Part shown: in pieces, positions 55,847 to 64,000 of the stretch
Layout: each line of letters opens with the position of its first letter
Position numbering within the stretch: the first letter of the stretch is position 1
DNA from: Nocardiopsis sp. FIRDI 009
GTDB lineage: Bacteria > Actinomycetota > Actinomycetes > Streptosporangiales > Streptosporangiaceae
Direction: 5' to 3'
Assembly: GCF_003386285.1 (NCBI RefSeq)
Contig: NZ_QPNC01000001.1
Coordinates: 271,958-335,957, forward strand
Length of the DNA stretch: 64,000 nt
The notes under the pieces: model-generated
Database searches by the model: none
Seen by the model: only the letters and a program-made list of their open reading frames with translations
Told to the model about the DNA's origin: nothing
Translations under genes and position numbers: made by a program

Positions 55847-56854
55847 ATGGCAGCGAACACCTACCTGACCGGGATCAAGCCCACCGGCGACTTCCACCTG
55901 GGCAACTACGTCGGCGCGATCAAGCCCGCACTCGCGGCGGCCCACGAGTACGACACGTACTACTTCATCGCGGACTACCACGCGCTCAACACCATCAAGG
56001 ACGCCGAGGAACTGCGGCACAGCATCCGGTCGGGCGCTGCCACCTGGCTCGCGTGCGGACTCGACCCCGAGCGGACCATCGTCTACCAGCAGTCGCACGT
56101 CCCCGAGACCTTCGAACTCACCACCATCCTCAGCGCCCTGACCCCCAAGGGCCTGATGAACCGCGCCCACGCCTACAAGGCCGCGCGCGACCGCAACGTC
56201 GCGGCCGGGGTCACCGACCTGGACGCCGGGATCAACATGGGGTTGTTCAACTACCCCATCCTCATGGCCGCGGACATCCTCATCATGGAGGGCACCCACG
56301 TGCCCGTCGGCCGCGACCAGACACAGCACATCGAGTACACCGCCGACATCGCCGGATACTTCAACCACCGGTTCGGCGAGTCCTACTCCTTCCCCACCCC
56401 CAAGGGCGTCATCGACGACAGCGACGCGAGCATCCTGCCCGGCGTCGACGGCCGCAAGATGAGCAAGTCCTACGACAACCACATCCCGCTGTTCCTGCCG
56501 GAGAACAAGCTCAAGAAGGCCATCCGGCGCATCCCCACCGACTCCACGCCGGTCGAGGAGCCCAAGGACCCGGACGGCTCCGTGCCCTTCCAGCTCCTCC
56601 AGCACTTCGCCGACGCCGACACGGTCGCCGACGTGCGCAAGCGCCTCCAGGCGGGCGGCATGGGCTGGGGCGAGCTCAAGAACGAGCTGTTCGAGGCGGT
56701 CAACGCCGAGATCGGCCCCAAGCGGGAGCGCTACGAGGAGCTCATGGCCAACCCGGAGGAGATCGACGCGATCCTCCGGAAGGGCTCCGAGCGCGCCCGG
56801 GTGCGCGCCCGCGCCACACTCGACCGGGTGCGCGCGGCCATCGGCGTCGGCTGA
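55847..56854 (+). CDS. trpS: Tryptophanyl-tRNA synthetase
   Basis: 335 residues, class I synthetase of bacterial length. HIGH-type motif in PTGDFHLGNYVGAIK (12-26), KMSKS in GRKMSKSYDN, and ILMAADILIMEGTHVPVGRDQTQHIEYTADIA in the core. A second trpS elsewhere, as in some indolmycin-resistant actinomycetes, cannot be judged from here. Followed by a very strong terminator shared with pncA. Confidence 0.96.
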   Translation: MAANTYLTGIKPTGDFHLGNYVGAIKPALAAAHEYDTYYFIADYHALNTIKDAEELRHSIRSGAATWLACGLDPERTIVYQQSHVPETFELTTILSALTPKGLMNRAHAYKAARDRNVAAGVTDLDAGINMGLFNYPILMAADILIMEGTHVPVGRDQTQHIEYTADIAGYFNHRFGESYSFPTPKGVIDDSDASILPGVDGRKMSKSYDNHIPLFLPENKLKKAIRRIPTDSTPVEEPKDPDGSVPFQLLQHFADADTVADVRKRLQAGGMGWGELKNELFEAVNAEIGPKRERYEELMANPEEIDAILRKGSERARVRARATLDRVRAAIGVG

Positions 56855-56870
56855 CCGCCGCCCTTCCTCC

Positions 56871-56914
56871 GCGCGCGTCCGCCGGGGACGGAACCGTCCC
56901 CGGCGGACGCGCGC
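56871..56914. terminator. Bidirectional terminator between trpS and pncA
   Basis: A 21-bp perfect inverted repeat (56871-56891 and 56894-56914), from GCGCGCGTCC to GGACGCGCGC, with an AA at its centre. It ends 3 bp from the pncA stop. Confidence 0.9.
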
Positions 56915-56917
56915 GCC

Positions 56918-57496
56918 TCAGGCGGCCACGACGGGCTCGCCCTCCAGCTCCACCCCGGCCGCGCGCAACCGCTCCAGCGCCTCGTCCACCGTCGGGCGCG
57001 ACACACCGGCGGTCAGTCCGAGCCGGACCCGCGTGCGGAACCCCTCGGCCGCGGCGTCCAACGCCGTGGCGCGGACGCAGTGGTCCGTGGCGATGCCCAC
57101 CACGTCCACCTCGTCCACCCCGCGCTCGCGCAGCCAGTCGGCCAGGGGCGTGCCGTCGTCGCTCTTGGCGCCCTCGAAACCGCTGTAGCCGTCGGAGTAC
57201 TGCCCCTTGCTGAAGACCGCGTCCACCCGGGCGGTGTCGAACGCCGGATGGAAATCGGCCCCCGGCGTCCGGGCGACGCAGTGTCTGGGCCAGCTGCGCA
57301 CGTAGTCCGGCTCGTCGGAGAAGTGCGTTCCCGGGTCGATGTGCCAGTCCCGGGTGGCCACCACGAAGTCGTACCCGTCGGCGTGCGCGCGGACGTACTC
57401 GGTGACCGCGGCGGCGGTGGCGGCCCCACCGGCCACGGCCAGGCTGCCGCCCTCGCAGAAGTCGTTCTGCACGTCCACCACGATGAGTGCCTTCAT
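56918..57496 (-). CDS. pncA: Nicotinamidase
   Basis: Hydrolyses nicotinamide to nicotinate for NAD salvage; the same family activates pyrazinamide. 192 residues. Catalytic Asp in VVDVQNDFCEGG, Lys in FSKGQYSDGYSGF, Cys in GIATDHCVRATALDA, and metal ligands in TRDWHIDPGTHF, all present. It lies 34 bp after pncB in one operon, so both Preiss-Handler steps from nicotinamide to nicotinate mononucleotide are made together. Confidence 0.95.
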   Translation of the reverse strand: MKALIVVDVQNDFCEGGSLAVAGGAATAAAVTEYVRAHADGYDFVVATRDWHIDPGTHFSDEPDYVRSWPRHCVARTPGADFHPAFDTARVDAVFSKGQYSDGYSGFEGAKSDDGTPLADWLRERGVDEVDVVGIATDHCVRATALDAAAEGFRTRVRLGLTAGVSRPTVDEALERLRAAGVELEGEPVVAA

Positions 57497-57530
57497 CGCC
57501 AGTCCCTCGTTTCCCTCGTGGTTTCCCGTC

Positions 57531-58832
57531 TCAGTGGAAGACCGTGGGCAGCGCGACGTCGCCGCGCGACATCCGCAGCGCCTCCTCGGGGAGTTCGGCC
57601 AGGGTCTCCCGATGCCGCTGCCGCGCCTCGTGCACGCTCTCGTGCCCGACCACCTCGCCGCCGAGGACCAGGGGGCGCAGCAGGGGGCGCGTACCCCTCT
57701 CCCGCGACGGCTCGTGCGGGTAGACCTCCTCACCCACGGCCGTACCCCGGTCGTCCAGCCGGCGCACCGCCCATTTGCGGCCACCCCGGCTCGGCTTGCC
57801 CACCGAACGCTTGGCCACCGGCTCCAGGGGGGCCTCGGGAGCGGTGTCGCGGGCCCGGGCCACGAGCTTGTAGACGAGCGACACCGTGGGCGCGCCCGAC
57901 CCGGTGACCAGGGCGGTTCCCACGCCGTAGCCGTTGACCGGAGCCACCGCCAACGCCTGGACGGAGTGTTCGTCCAGATCACCGGTGACCACGATCCGCG
58001 TCTCGTGCGCGCCCAGCGAGTCCAGCTGCGCGCGTACCCGTCCGGCGGTCGCGGCCAGGTCTCCGGAGTCGATGCGCACCGCGCCCAGTTTCGGCCCGGC
58101 CAACTCCACGGCGGTGCGCACGGCCCGCTCGACGTCGAAGGTGTCGACGAGCAGTGTGGTCTCGGGTCCCATCGAGTCCAGCTGGGCCTGGAAGGCGTGC
58201 CGCTCACTGTCGTGCAGGAGGGTGAACGCGTGCGCGGCGGTGCCCCCGGTCGGAACCCCGTAGGCGCGTCCGGCCTCCAGGTTGGAGGAGGTGGCGAACC
58301 CGGCGATGTAGGCCGCCCGGGCCGCCGCGACCGCCGATCGCTCGTGGGTGCGGCGCGAGCCCATCTCGATCAGCGGTCGGCCGCCCGCGGCGACCACCAT
58401 GCGGGAGGCGGCGGAGGCGATCGCGCTGTCGTGGTTGAAGACCGAGAGCGCCAGGGTCTCCAGGATGACGGCCTCGCCGAAGGGCGCCTCCACGACGAGG
58501 ATGGGGGAGCCGGGGAAGTAGGCCTCGCCCTCGCCGTAGCCCCACACGTTCCCGGAGAAGCGGTATCCGGCCAGCCAGTCCAGCGTCCGCTCGTCCACGA
58601 CGCCGCGGTCGGACAGGAAGTCCAGTTCGGCCGTGTCGAACCGGAACCGTTCCAACAGGTCCAGGAACCGCCCGGTCCCGGCCACGACCCCGTACCGGCG
58701 CCCCTCCGGGAGTCGGCGTCCGAACATCTCGAACACCGATCGGCGCCCGGCGGCGCCGCTGCGCAGGGCACCCTGCACCATGGTCAGTTCGTAGTGGTCG
58801 GTGAGCAGCCCGCTGCTGCTGTCCTCGCTCAT
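57531..58832 (-). CDS. pncB: Nicotinate phosphoribosyltransferase
   Basis: Joins nicotinate and PRPP with ATP hydrolysis to nicotinate mononucleotide. 433 residues. N-terminal LLTDHYELTMVQGALRSG, YRFSGNVWGYGEGEAYFPGSPILVVEAPFGEAVILET, EMGSRRTHERSAVAAARAAYIAGF with the catalytic His, and RIDSGDLA phosphate motif. ATG 58832 is preferred over 58838 because it is 7 nt from TAGGCT (leaderless). Upstream member of the pncB-pncA operon. Confidence 0.94.
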   Translation of the reverse strand: MSEDSSSGLLTDHYELTMVQGALRSGAAGRRSVFEMFGRRLPEGRRYGVVAGTGRFLDLLERFRFDTAELDFLSDRGVVDERTLDWLAGYRFSGNVWGYGEGEAYFPGSPILVVEAPFGEAVILETLALSVFNHDSAIASAASRMVVAAGGRPLIEMGSRRTHERSAVAAARAAYIAGFATSSNLEAGRAYGVPTGGTAAHAFTLLHDSERHAFQAQLDSMGPETTLLVDTFDVERAVRTAVELAGPKLGAVRIDSGDLAATAGRVRAQLDSLGAHETRIVVTGDLDEHSVQALAVAPVNGYGVGTALVTGSGAPTVSLVYKLVARARDTAPEAPLEPVAKRSVGKPSRGGRKWAVRRLDDRGTAVGEEVYPHEPSRERGTRPLLRPLVLGGEVVGHESVHEARQRHRETLAELPEEALRMSRGDVALPTVFH

Positions 58833-58839
58833 GCGCATG

Positions 58840-58845
58840 AGCCTA
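58840..58845 (-). promoter_or_regulatory. -10 box of a leaderless promoter (pncB)
   Basis: TAGGCT on the minus strand, 7 nt before the ATG at 58832 and 1 nt before the ATG at 58838. Confidence 0.5.
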
Positions 58846-58929
58846 GTTCTTGCGCGGCGGCGGACGGAGGCCGCCCCACCAGCGGCGAGTCCGCCTGGAG
58901 AGTGGGCGGAATCATCAATACCCATCTGG

Positions 58930-58957
58930 TTGGTAGGGAACGGTGTTTGGGTACCCT
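58930..58957 (+). promoter_or_regulatory. Promoter of mec, leaderless
   Basis: TTGGTA, 16-bp spacer, TACCCT, then 7 nt to the ATG at 58965. It is divergent from the pncB promoter. Confidence 0.55.
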
Positions 58958-58964
58958 GGGACGC

Positions 58965-59387
58965 ATGCTGAGGATTGATCGCTCGATCTACGACCAGATC
59001 GTCGCCCACGCCCGCCGCGACCACCCGGACGAGGCGTGCGGTGTCGTGGCCGGTCCCGAGGGCTCCGACCGCCCCGAGCGGTTCATTGAGATGATCAACG
59101 CCGAGCGGTCCCCGACCTTCTACCGGTTCGACTCCCTCGAACAGCTGAAGGTCTGGCGTGAGATGGACGACAACGACGAGGAACCCGTCGTGATCTACCA
59201 CTCCCACACCGCCACCGAGGCCTACCCCTCGCGCACCGACATCTCCTACGCATCCGAGCCCGGCGCCCACTACGTGCTCGTGTCCACACGCGAGCCCGAC
59301 ACCGTCGAGTTCCGCTCCTACCGGATCATCGACGGCCAGGTCACCGAGGAGCCGGTGGAGGTCACCGGCGCCGACGCGGACCAGTAG
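58965..59387 (+). CDS. mec: JAMM/MPN metalloprotease Mec (CysO-cysteine hydrolase)
   Basis: Releases cysteine from the sulfur carrier CysO. 140 residues, a minimal JAMM domain: E23 in PDEACGVV and the metal motif H79-x-H81-x7-S89-x2-D92. Synteny mec-cysO-cysM equals Rv1334-Rv1336 of M. tuberculosis. The ATG at 58965 coincides with a leaderless promoter. Because CysO here carries residues beyond its GG, the protein may also trim that precursor. Confidence 0.93.
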   Translation: MLRIDRSIYDQIVAHARRDHPDEACGVVAGPEGSDRPERFIEMINAERSPTFYRFDSLEQLKVWREMDDNDEEPVVIYHSHTATEAYPSRTDISYASEPGAHYVLVSTREPDTVEFRSYRIIDGQVTEEPVEVTGADADQ

Positions 59388-59489
59388 ACCCGCAGGGCCC
59401 GTACCAGCGGGGACGCCGGTCGGAATGGGAGCGGCCGGGCCCCTGTTGGGAATGAACGCACAACAACGACCGCTAACGGAGACACCTTC

Positions 59490-60723
<1,234 letters not shown>

Positions 60724-60770
60724 GGCCCGGCGACCGCGCGGGCGTCCGCCGCGGTTCGGACCGGCCGGAC

Positions 60771-60837
60771 GGGCCGGCATCCCGTGCGGGGTGCCGGCCC
60801 TCGGTGCGTCCTGAGCGGCGGCTCCGGACGCACCGAG
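60771..60837 (+). terminator. Tandem hairpins after cysM
   Basis: First stem 60771-60783/60788-60800 (GGGCCGGCA-CCC with one G-T pair); second stem CTCGGTGCGTCC/GGACGCACCGAG at 60800-60811/60826-60837. Together a strong end to the mec-cysO-cysM operon. Confidence 0.8.
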
Positions 60838-60874
60838 GGCCGGGATGTGACCGAACCGGACAGAATTGGTCAGG

Positions 60875-60895
60875 ACGTGTGAAAAATTCACACGT
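60875..60895. promoter_or_regulatory. CRP-like palindrome upstream of the phosphodiesterase gene
   Basis: ACGTGTGAA, AAA, TTCACACGT: a perfect 9-bp inverted repeat. It includes TGTGA and TCACA, the CRP half-sites, but with 5 instead of 6 bases between. 172 bp before the start of the gene. It must be read as a candidate for an unknown dimeric regulator. Confidence 0.55.
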
Positions 60896-61066
60896 GACGC
60901 ACGTCGCCTGAGATGCGGGCCACATTTTGTACCACCCGGGCGGCCATTGGGGTACACCCGTAACAACGGGACATCCGCAGAACCAGCCGCCATCCGCGCT
61001 CAGCGTCGGCAGAGACGACGAGGGTGCCACGGACGCCGCGCGGCCCATCGAGAAGGCGACGACGAC
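60896..61066 (+). other. Leader of the phosphodiesterase gene
   Basis: 171 bp without a gene. AT-rich CATTTTGTAC at 60923-60932 may contain a -35 (TTGTAC), with a weak -10 near GGTACA at 60951. GAGAAGG precedes the start codon. Confidence 0.3.
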
Positions 61067-61819
61067 GTGCGACTCACGATTATCGGGTCCTCCGGCAGCT
61101 TCCCCGGGCCGGACAGCCCGGCCTCCTGCTACCTGGTCGAGGCGGATGGTTTCCGCCTGCTCCTCGACATGGGCAACGGAGCGCTGGGGGCGCTCCAGCG
61201 GCATGTCGACATCTACTCCGTGGACGCGGTGTACCTGAGCCATCTGCACGCCGACCACTGCTTCGACCTGTGCTCGTACTGGGTCGCGCGGATGTTCCCG
61301 CCCGGCGGTCTCAGGCCGCGCATCCCCGTGTACGGGCCCAAGGGGGTGGCGCTGCGCATGGCCGAGGCCTACGGGCTCGACCCCGAACCCGGCATGACCG
61401 AGGCCTTCGAGTTCCACGAGCTCACCGTCGGCACGTTCGGGATCGGCCCGTTCACCGTCCGGGTCGAGGAGGTCAACCATCCCGTGGAGGCGTACGGGAT
61501 CCGGTTGGAGCACGGCGGCCGGACCCTGACCTACTCCGGGGACACCGGGGCCTGCGACTCCCTGATCGAACTCGCGACCGACGCCGACCTGTTCCTGTGC
61601 GAGGCGGCCTTCCAGGACCACCGGGAACACCCCAAGGACATGCACCTCACCGGCAGCGAGGCGGGGGAGCACGCCAGTCGGGCCCGTGCGCGCAAACTGC
61701 TCCTCACCCACCTGGTGCCGTGGAACGACGACGAGGTCACGCTCACCGAGGCGCGGTCCACCTACGACGGCCCGATCGGGTTGGCGCGCAGCGGTGAGAC
61801 CCACATCGTCGGGGCCTGA
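61067..61819 (+). CDS. Metallo-beta-lactamase-fold phosphodiesterase, Rv1339-like
   Basis: 250 residues. Metal motif H59-x-H61-x-D63-H64 ([10 protein letters not shown]), [25 protein letters not shown] (fourth and fifth ligands), and LLLTHLVPW with the last His. Related to RNase Z, but the position between cysM and rph equals Rv1339 of M. tuberculosis, reported as an atypical class II cAMP phosphodiesterase. cAMP turnover is therefore my best guess. GTG start with GAGAAGG about 9 nt upstream. Confidence 0.88.
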   Translation: MRLTIIGSSGSFPGPDSPASCYLVEADGFRLLLDMGNGALGALQRHVDIYSVDAVYLSHLHADHCFDLCSYWVARMFPPGGLRPRIPVYGPKGVALRMAEAYGLDPEPGMTEAFEFHELTVGTFGIGPFTVRVEEVNHPVEAYGIRLEHGGRTLTYSGDTGACDSLIELATDADLFLCEAAFQDHREHPKDMHLTGSEAGEHASRARARKLLLTHLVPWNDDEVTLTEARSTYDGPIGLARSGETHIVGA

Positions 61820-61968
61820 CCGCGGCCCGGGGTTGGGCCGGGGAGCCGGACCCGTCCGACCGTCCCGGGCACGGTCGCCGGGCCATCACCGTGAGGAGTG
61901 GTGAAGGGCACGTCCCACACCGAGGCGGACACTTCGCGACTCCCGCACCGATGGACACTCCACGGATA

Positions 61969-61974
61969 TACGCT
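61969..61974 (+). promoter_or_regulatory. -10 box of a leaderless promoter (rph)
   Basis: TACGCT (or overlapping TATACG) 6-8 nt before the ATG at 61981; no ribosome site. Confidence 0.45.
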
Positions 61975-61980
61975 CTTTGC

Positions 61981-62700
61981 ATGGCTCGACCTGACGGACG
62001 CGTTCCGACCCAACTCCGACCCGTGACCATCACCCGCAACTGGCTCCGCCACGCGGAGGGCTCCGCACTCATCGAGTTCGGTGACACCAGAGTCCTGTGC
62101 GCGGCCACCGTCGAGGACGGTGTCCCCCGGTGGCGTCGGGGAACCGGCGAGGGCTGGGTCACCGCGGAGTACGCGATGCTCCCCCGCTCCACCGACACCC
62201 GGGGCGCCCGTGAGTCCGTCCGGGGCAAGATCGGTGGCCGCACGCACGAGATCTCCCGGCTCATCGGCCGTTCCCTGCGTGCCGTCGTGGACTTCAAGGC
62301 GATGGGCGAGCACACCATCACCCTGGACTGCGACGTCCTCCAGGCGGACGGGGGAACCCGGACGGCGGCGATCACCGGTGCCTACGTGGCCCTGGCCGAC
62401 GCGATGAAGTGGCTGCGCAAGCGCCGCAAGCTGAAGAACAATCCGCTCACCGGCTCACTGGCCGCCGTGAGCGTCGGCGTGGTGCAGGGTCAGCCCCGGC
62501 TGGACCTGAACTACCTGGAGGACTCGGTCGCCCAGACCGACATGAACGTCGTCGTCACGGGTGAGGGCAAGTTCGTCGAGGTCCAGGGCACCGCGGAGGG
62601 CGCCCCCTTCGACCGGGAACTCCTGGACTCCCTGCTCGACCTCGCGGTCAGCGGCTGCGAGGAGCTGACCGCGATCCAGAAGAAGGCGTTGGCGGAGTGA
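61981..62700 (+). CDS. rph: Ribonuclease PH
   Basis: Phosphorolytic 3' exoribonuclease that trims tRNA precursors. 239 residues. [43 protein letters not shown] at the N-terminus, [36 protein letters not shown], and [20 protein letters not shown], the full family set. ATG 61981 is used because homologs start MARPDGR; the longer open frame is not conserved. rdgB follows, giving the usual rph-rdgB pair. Confidence 0.95.
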   Translation: MARPDGRVPTQLRPVTITRNWLRHAEGSALIEFGDTRVLCAATVEDGVPRWRRGTGEGWVTAEYAMLPRSTDTRGARESVRGKIGGRTHEISRLIGRSLRAVVDFKAMGEHTITLDCDVLQADGGTRTAAITGAYVALADAMKWLRKRRKLKNNPLTGSLAAVSVGVVQGQPRLDLNYLEDSVAQTDMNVVVTGEGKFVEVQGTAEGAPFDRELLDSLLDLAVSGCEELTAIQKKALAE

Positions 62701-62786
62701 CCACGGCGAACACGGCCGACCCCACCGGCCCGGTCCGGGGCGGTGTCGGCAGGCGGATCGGGAGCGTCCCCGAAGGAGGCGGCAGC

Positions 62787-63392
62787 GTGCGGATCGTACT
62801 GGCCACCCGCAACGCCAAGAAGGTCCCGGAGATGCGGGCCATCCTGGCCGAGGCGGGGGTCCAGGCCCGGGTACTGGCGCTCGACTCCTTCCCCGACGCG
62901 CCGGAGGTTCCCGAGACCGAACCGACCTTCATGGGCAACGCCCTGCTCAAGGCCCGCGCCATCGCCGCGCACACGGGTCTTCCCGCCGTGGCGGACGACT
63001 CGGGTCTGAGCGTCGACGAACTCAAGGGCATGCCCGGGGTGCTGTCGGCGCGGTGGTCGGGGCGGTTCGGGGACCAGGACCGGGATCGCGCCAATCTGGA
63101 CCTGGTGCTCGACCAGCTCGCCGACACCCCGGCCGAGCGCAGGGGGGCGCGGTTCGTGTGCGCCGCCGCGCTGGTGATGCCGGACGGGGTCGAGGTGGTG
63201 GCCGAGGGGGTGCTGCGCGGTCGGCTCCTGCGGGAGCGGCGCGGGACGAACGGGTTCGGCTACGACCCGGTGTTCGTCCCCGAGGGGGAGACGAGGACCA
63301 CCGCCGAGATGTCCGCGGAGGAGAAGAACGCGATCAGCCACCGGGGGATCGCGTTCCGGAAGCTGGCGCGTGAGTTGGCCGAGATGATCTGA
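62787..63392 (+). CDS. rdgB: dITP/XTP pyrophosphatase (RdgB/HAM1)
   Basis: Removes non-canonical purine triphosphates from the pool. 201 residues. RIVLATRNAKKVPEMRAIL at the N-terminus, SFPDAPEVPETEPTFMGNALLKARAIA, ADDSGLSVDELKGMPGVLSARWSG, TNGFGYDPVFVPEGE and ISHRGIAFRKL. The frame is open back to a GTG at 62697 overlapping rph, but GTG 62787 has GAAGGAGG 6-7 nt upstream and starts exactly at the family N-terminus. Confidence 0.95.
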   Translation: MRIVLATRNAKKVPEMRAILAEAGVQARVLALDSFPDAPEVPETEPTFMGNALLKARAIAAHTGLPAVADDSGLSVDELKGMPGVLSARWSGRFGDQDRDRANLDLVLDQLADTPAERRGARFVCAAALVMPDGVEVVAEGVLRGRLLRERRGTNGFGYDPVFVPEGETRTTAEMSAEEKNAISHRGIAFRKLARELAEMI

Positions 63393-63446
63393 GGCGCGCC
63401 TTTCCCGCACGGCGGCACGCCGGTGCGGGGAGCACGCGACACACGG

Positions 63447-63500
63447 ACGAACCCGGGACGGTACAGGGGCTGGAGGCTCCCCGCGCCGTCCCGGGTTCGT
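63447..63500 (+). terminator. Terminator after rdgB
   Basis: ACGAACCCGGGACGG (63447-63461) pairs perfectly with CCGTCCCGGGTTCGT (63486-63500). Confidence 0.85.
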
Positions 63501-63734
63501 GTCTGTCACGGGGGTGGAGGACTCCCCTGAGGAATCTGGGGTCCGGGGGTTTGAACCGGGGGGAGCCGGGCAGGATGAATCTTGCCTGGACGTGCTCCAG
63601 ATCACAGACAGCCGGTCCTCGGAAGAGGATCGACTCGCCCGGAGGCGCCGCTAGTCCGCGAACCGGTCGCCAGGATGGCGATCGACGCGGGACATCCGAT
63701 GAAGTGGGGGCCACCCTCCACCGAAGGGATGGAG
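63501..63734. other. Intergenic, no gene seen
   Basis: 234 bp between the rdgB terminator and the edge promoter. It holds a T-loop-like GGGTTTGAACC that does not fold into a tRNA. Open frames crossing it are unlike any family. Confidence 0.4.
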
Positions 63735-63763
63735 TTGACGCTTCCGGGCCCATTGTCTAGACT
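63735..63763 (+). promoter_or_regulatory. Strong sigma-70-type promoter at the right edge
   Basis: TTGACG, exactly 17 bp, TAGACT. This is the best consensus promoter in the window and fires rightwards with a start near 63770. Confidence 0.8.
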
Positions 63764-64000
63764 CGGCAAGTCTTCGCGGGACGGCGAGCGGCGATCCGTC
63801 GACTCGGACCCGGGCCGCGACTCACAGACCTCCTCCCGATCAGACCGGTCCGAGCACACGCTCGGCGCGGGTAGGATCGGGGAGCCGCTTCGGAAACCCG
63901 AATGGACGAATCCGTCCAAGAGGGTGGATGGAGCACAACGGGTGCTTTACCCCGTTCGGTTGATCCGAAACCGCCGGTTTGGCGGGACACGGAACACCTG
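63764..64000 (+). other. Leader sequence running off the window
   Basis: 237 bp downstream of the strong promoter with no open frame of note. TAGGAT at 63872-63877 could be a second -10 box. A CCGCC/GGCGG hairpin occurs at 63972-63986. A non-coding leader this long behind a consensus promoter suits a stable-RNA operon or a gene that begins outside; no rRNA sequence is visible. Confidence 0.4.

Noticed and set aside
57339..59387. 682-residue + frame through pncA/pncB into mec
   Set aside because: Only the last 140 codons match a family; the rest is the shadow of the two minus-strand genes.
63515..63600. tRNA-like T arm (GGGTTTGAACC)
   Set aside because: Flanks do not pair into T, anticodon or acceptor stems on either strand.

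Overview
This 64 kb window comes from the chromosome of a high-GC filamentous actinomycete. NucS in place of MutS/MutL, a FilP/Scy-type coiled-coil protein, a class E sortase, the Mec-CysO-CysM cysteine route, DUF397/XRE pairs and many GTG or TTG starts all point that way. Gene order runs parallel to Streptomyces for long stretches (atp operon, nucS, epimerase/thiolase/meaB, MarR-icmA, YbbN-like protein). A Nocardiopsis-like genus of the Streptosporangiales is my best guess, but that is inference.

Layout. 1-1400: a type I-E CRISPR array (17 repeats, 16 spacers, leader on the left, cas genes presumably beyond the left edge). 1400-1731: a decayed serine-recombinase tail and tRNA-Arg(CCG). 1861-8621: receiver protein, catalytically empty ArgS relative, lysA, hom, thrC, thrB (aspartate-family amino acids). 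9063-15814: rho, rpmE, prfA, prmC, a Sua5-type gene and a wecA-type transferase. 16041-23964: a complete F1Fo ATP synthase operon with two small assembly genes in front. 23988-25501: DUF2550, a thiamine-binding-type protein and a PduO-type cobalamin adenosyltransferase. 25937-29686: secreted M28 aminopeptidase, a DUF1707 protein, a graveyard of ABC/LuxR fragments and nucS. 29908-36719: hydroxyacyl-CoA dehydrogenase, small zinc protein, hydrolase, FilP-like protein, methylmalonyl-CoA epimerase, thiolase, MeaB. 36900-40797: two tandem secreted GH18 chitinases. 41212-47104: STM4015-family protein, MarR regulator, icmA, an XRE/DUF397/HTH islet of lower GC, and a YbbN-like protein. 47305-55679: kinase-like protein, ACT-malic enzyme, YqgE, DUF3039, an internally deleted hmuV, sortase E, helicase and M43 protease. 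55847-63392: trpS, the NAD salvage pair pncB-pncA, mec-cysO-cysM, an Rv1339-like phosphodiesterase, rph and rdgB. 63393-64000: terminator, then a strong promoter aimed out of the window.

How it fits together. Several separated genes serve adenosylcobalamin-dependent acyl-CoA rearrangement: the adenosyltransferase makes the cofactor, MeaB guards the mutase, IcmA carries the isobutyryl-CoA signature pair Phe91/Gln209, and the epimerase, thiolase and dehydrogenase handle neighbouring acyl-CoA steps. The two chitinases share one operator-like palindrome. About a dozen genes have a TANNNT box 6-7 nt before the start codon and no Shine-Dalgarno, the signature of leaderless transcripts.

Most notable for follow-up: a dispersed intergenic repeat in three copies, a near-CRP palindrome in front of a probable cAMP phosphodiesterase, an inverted repeat in the CRISPR leader, a CysO with two residues after its GG, and three separate gene-decay scars. 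I found no clearly new multi-gene system inside the window.
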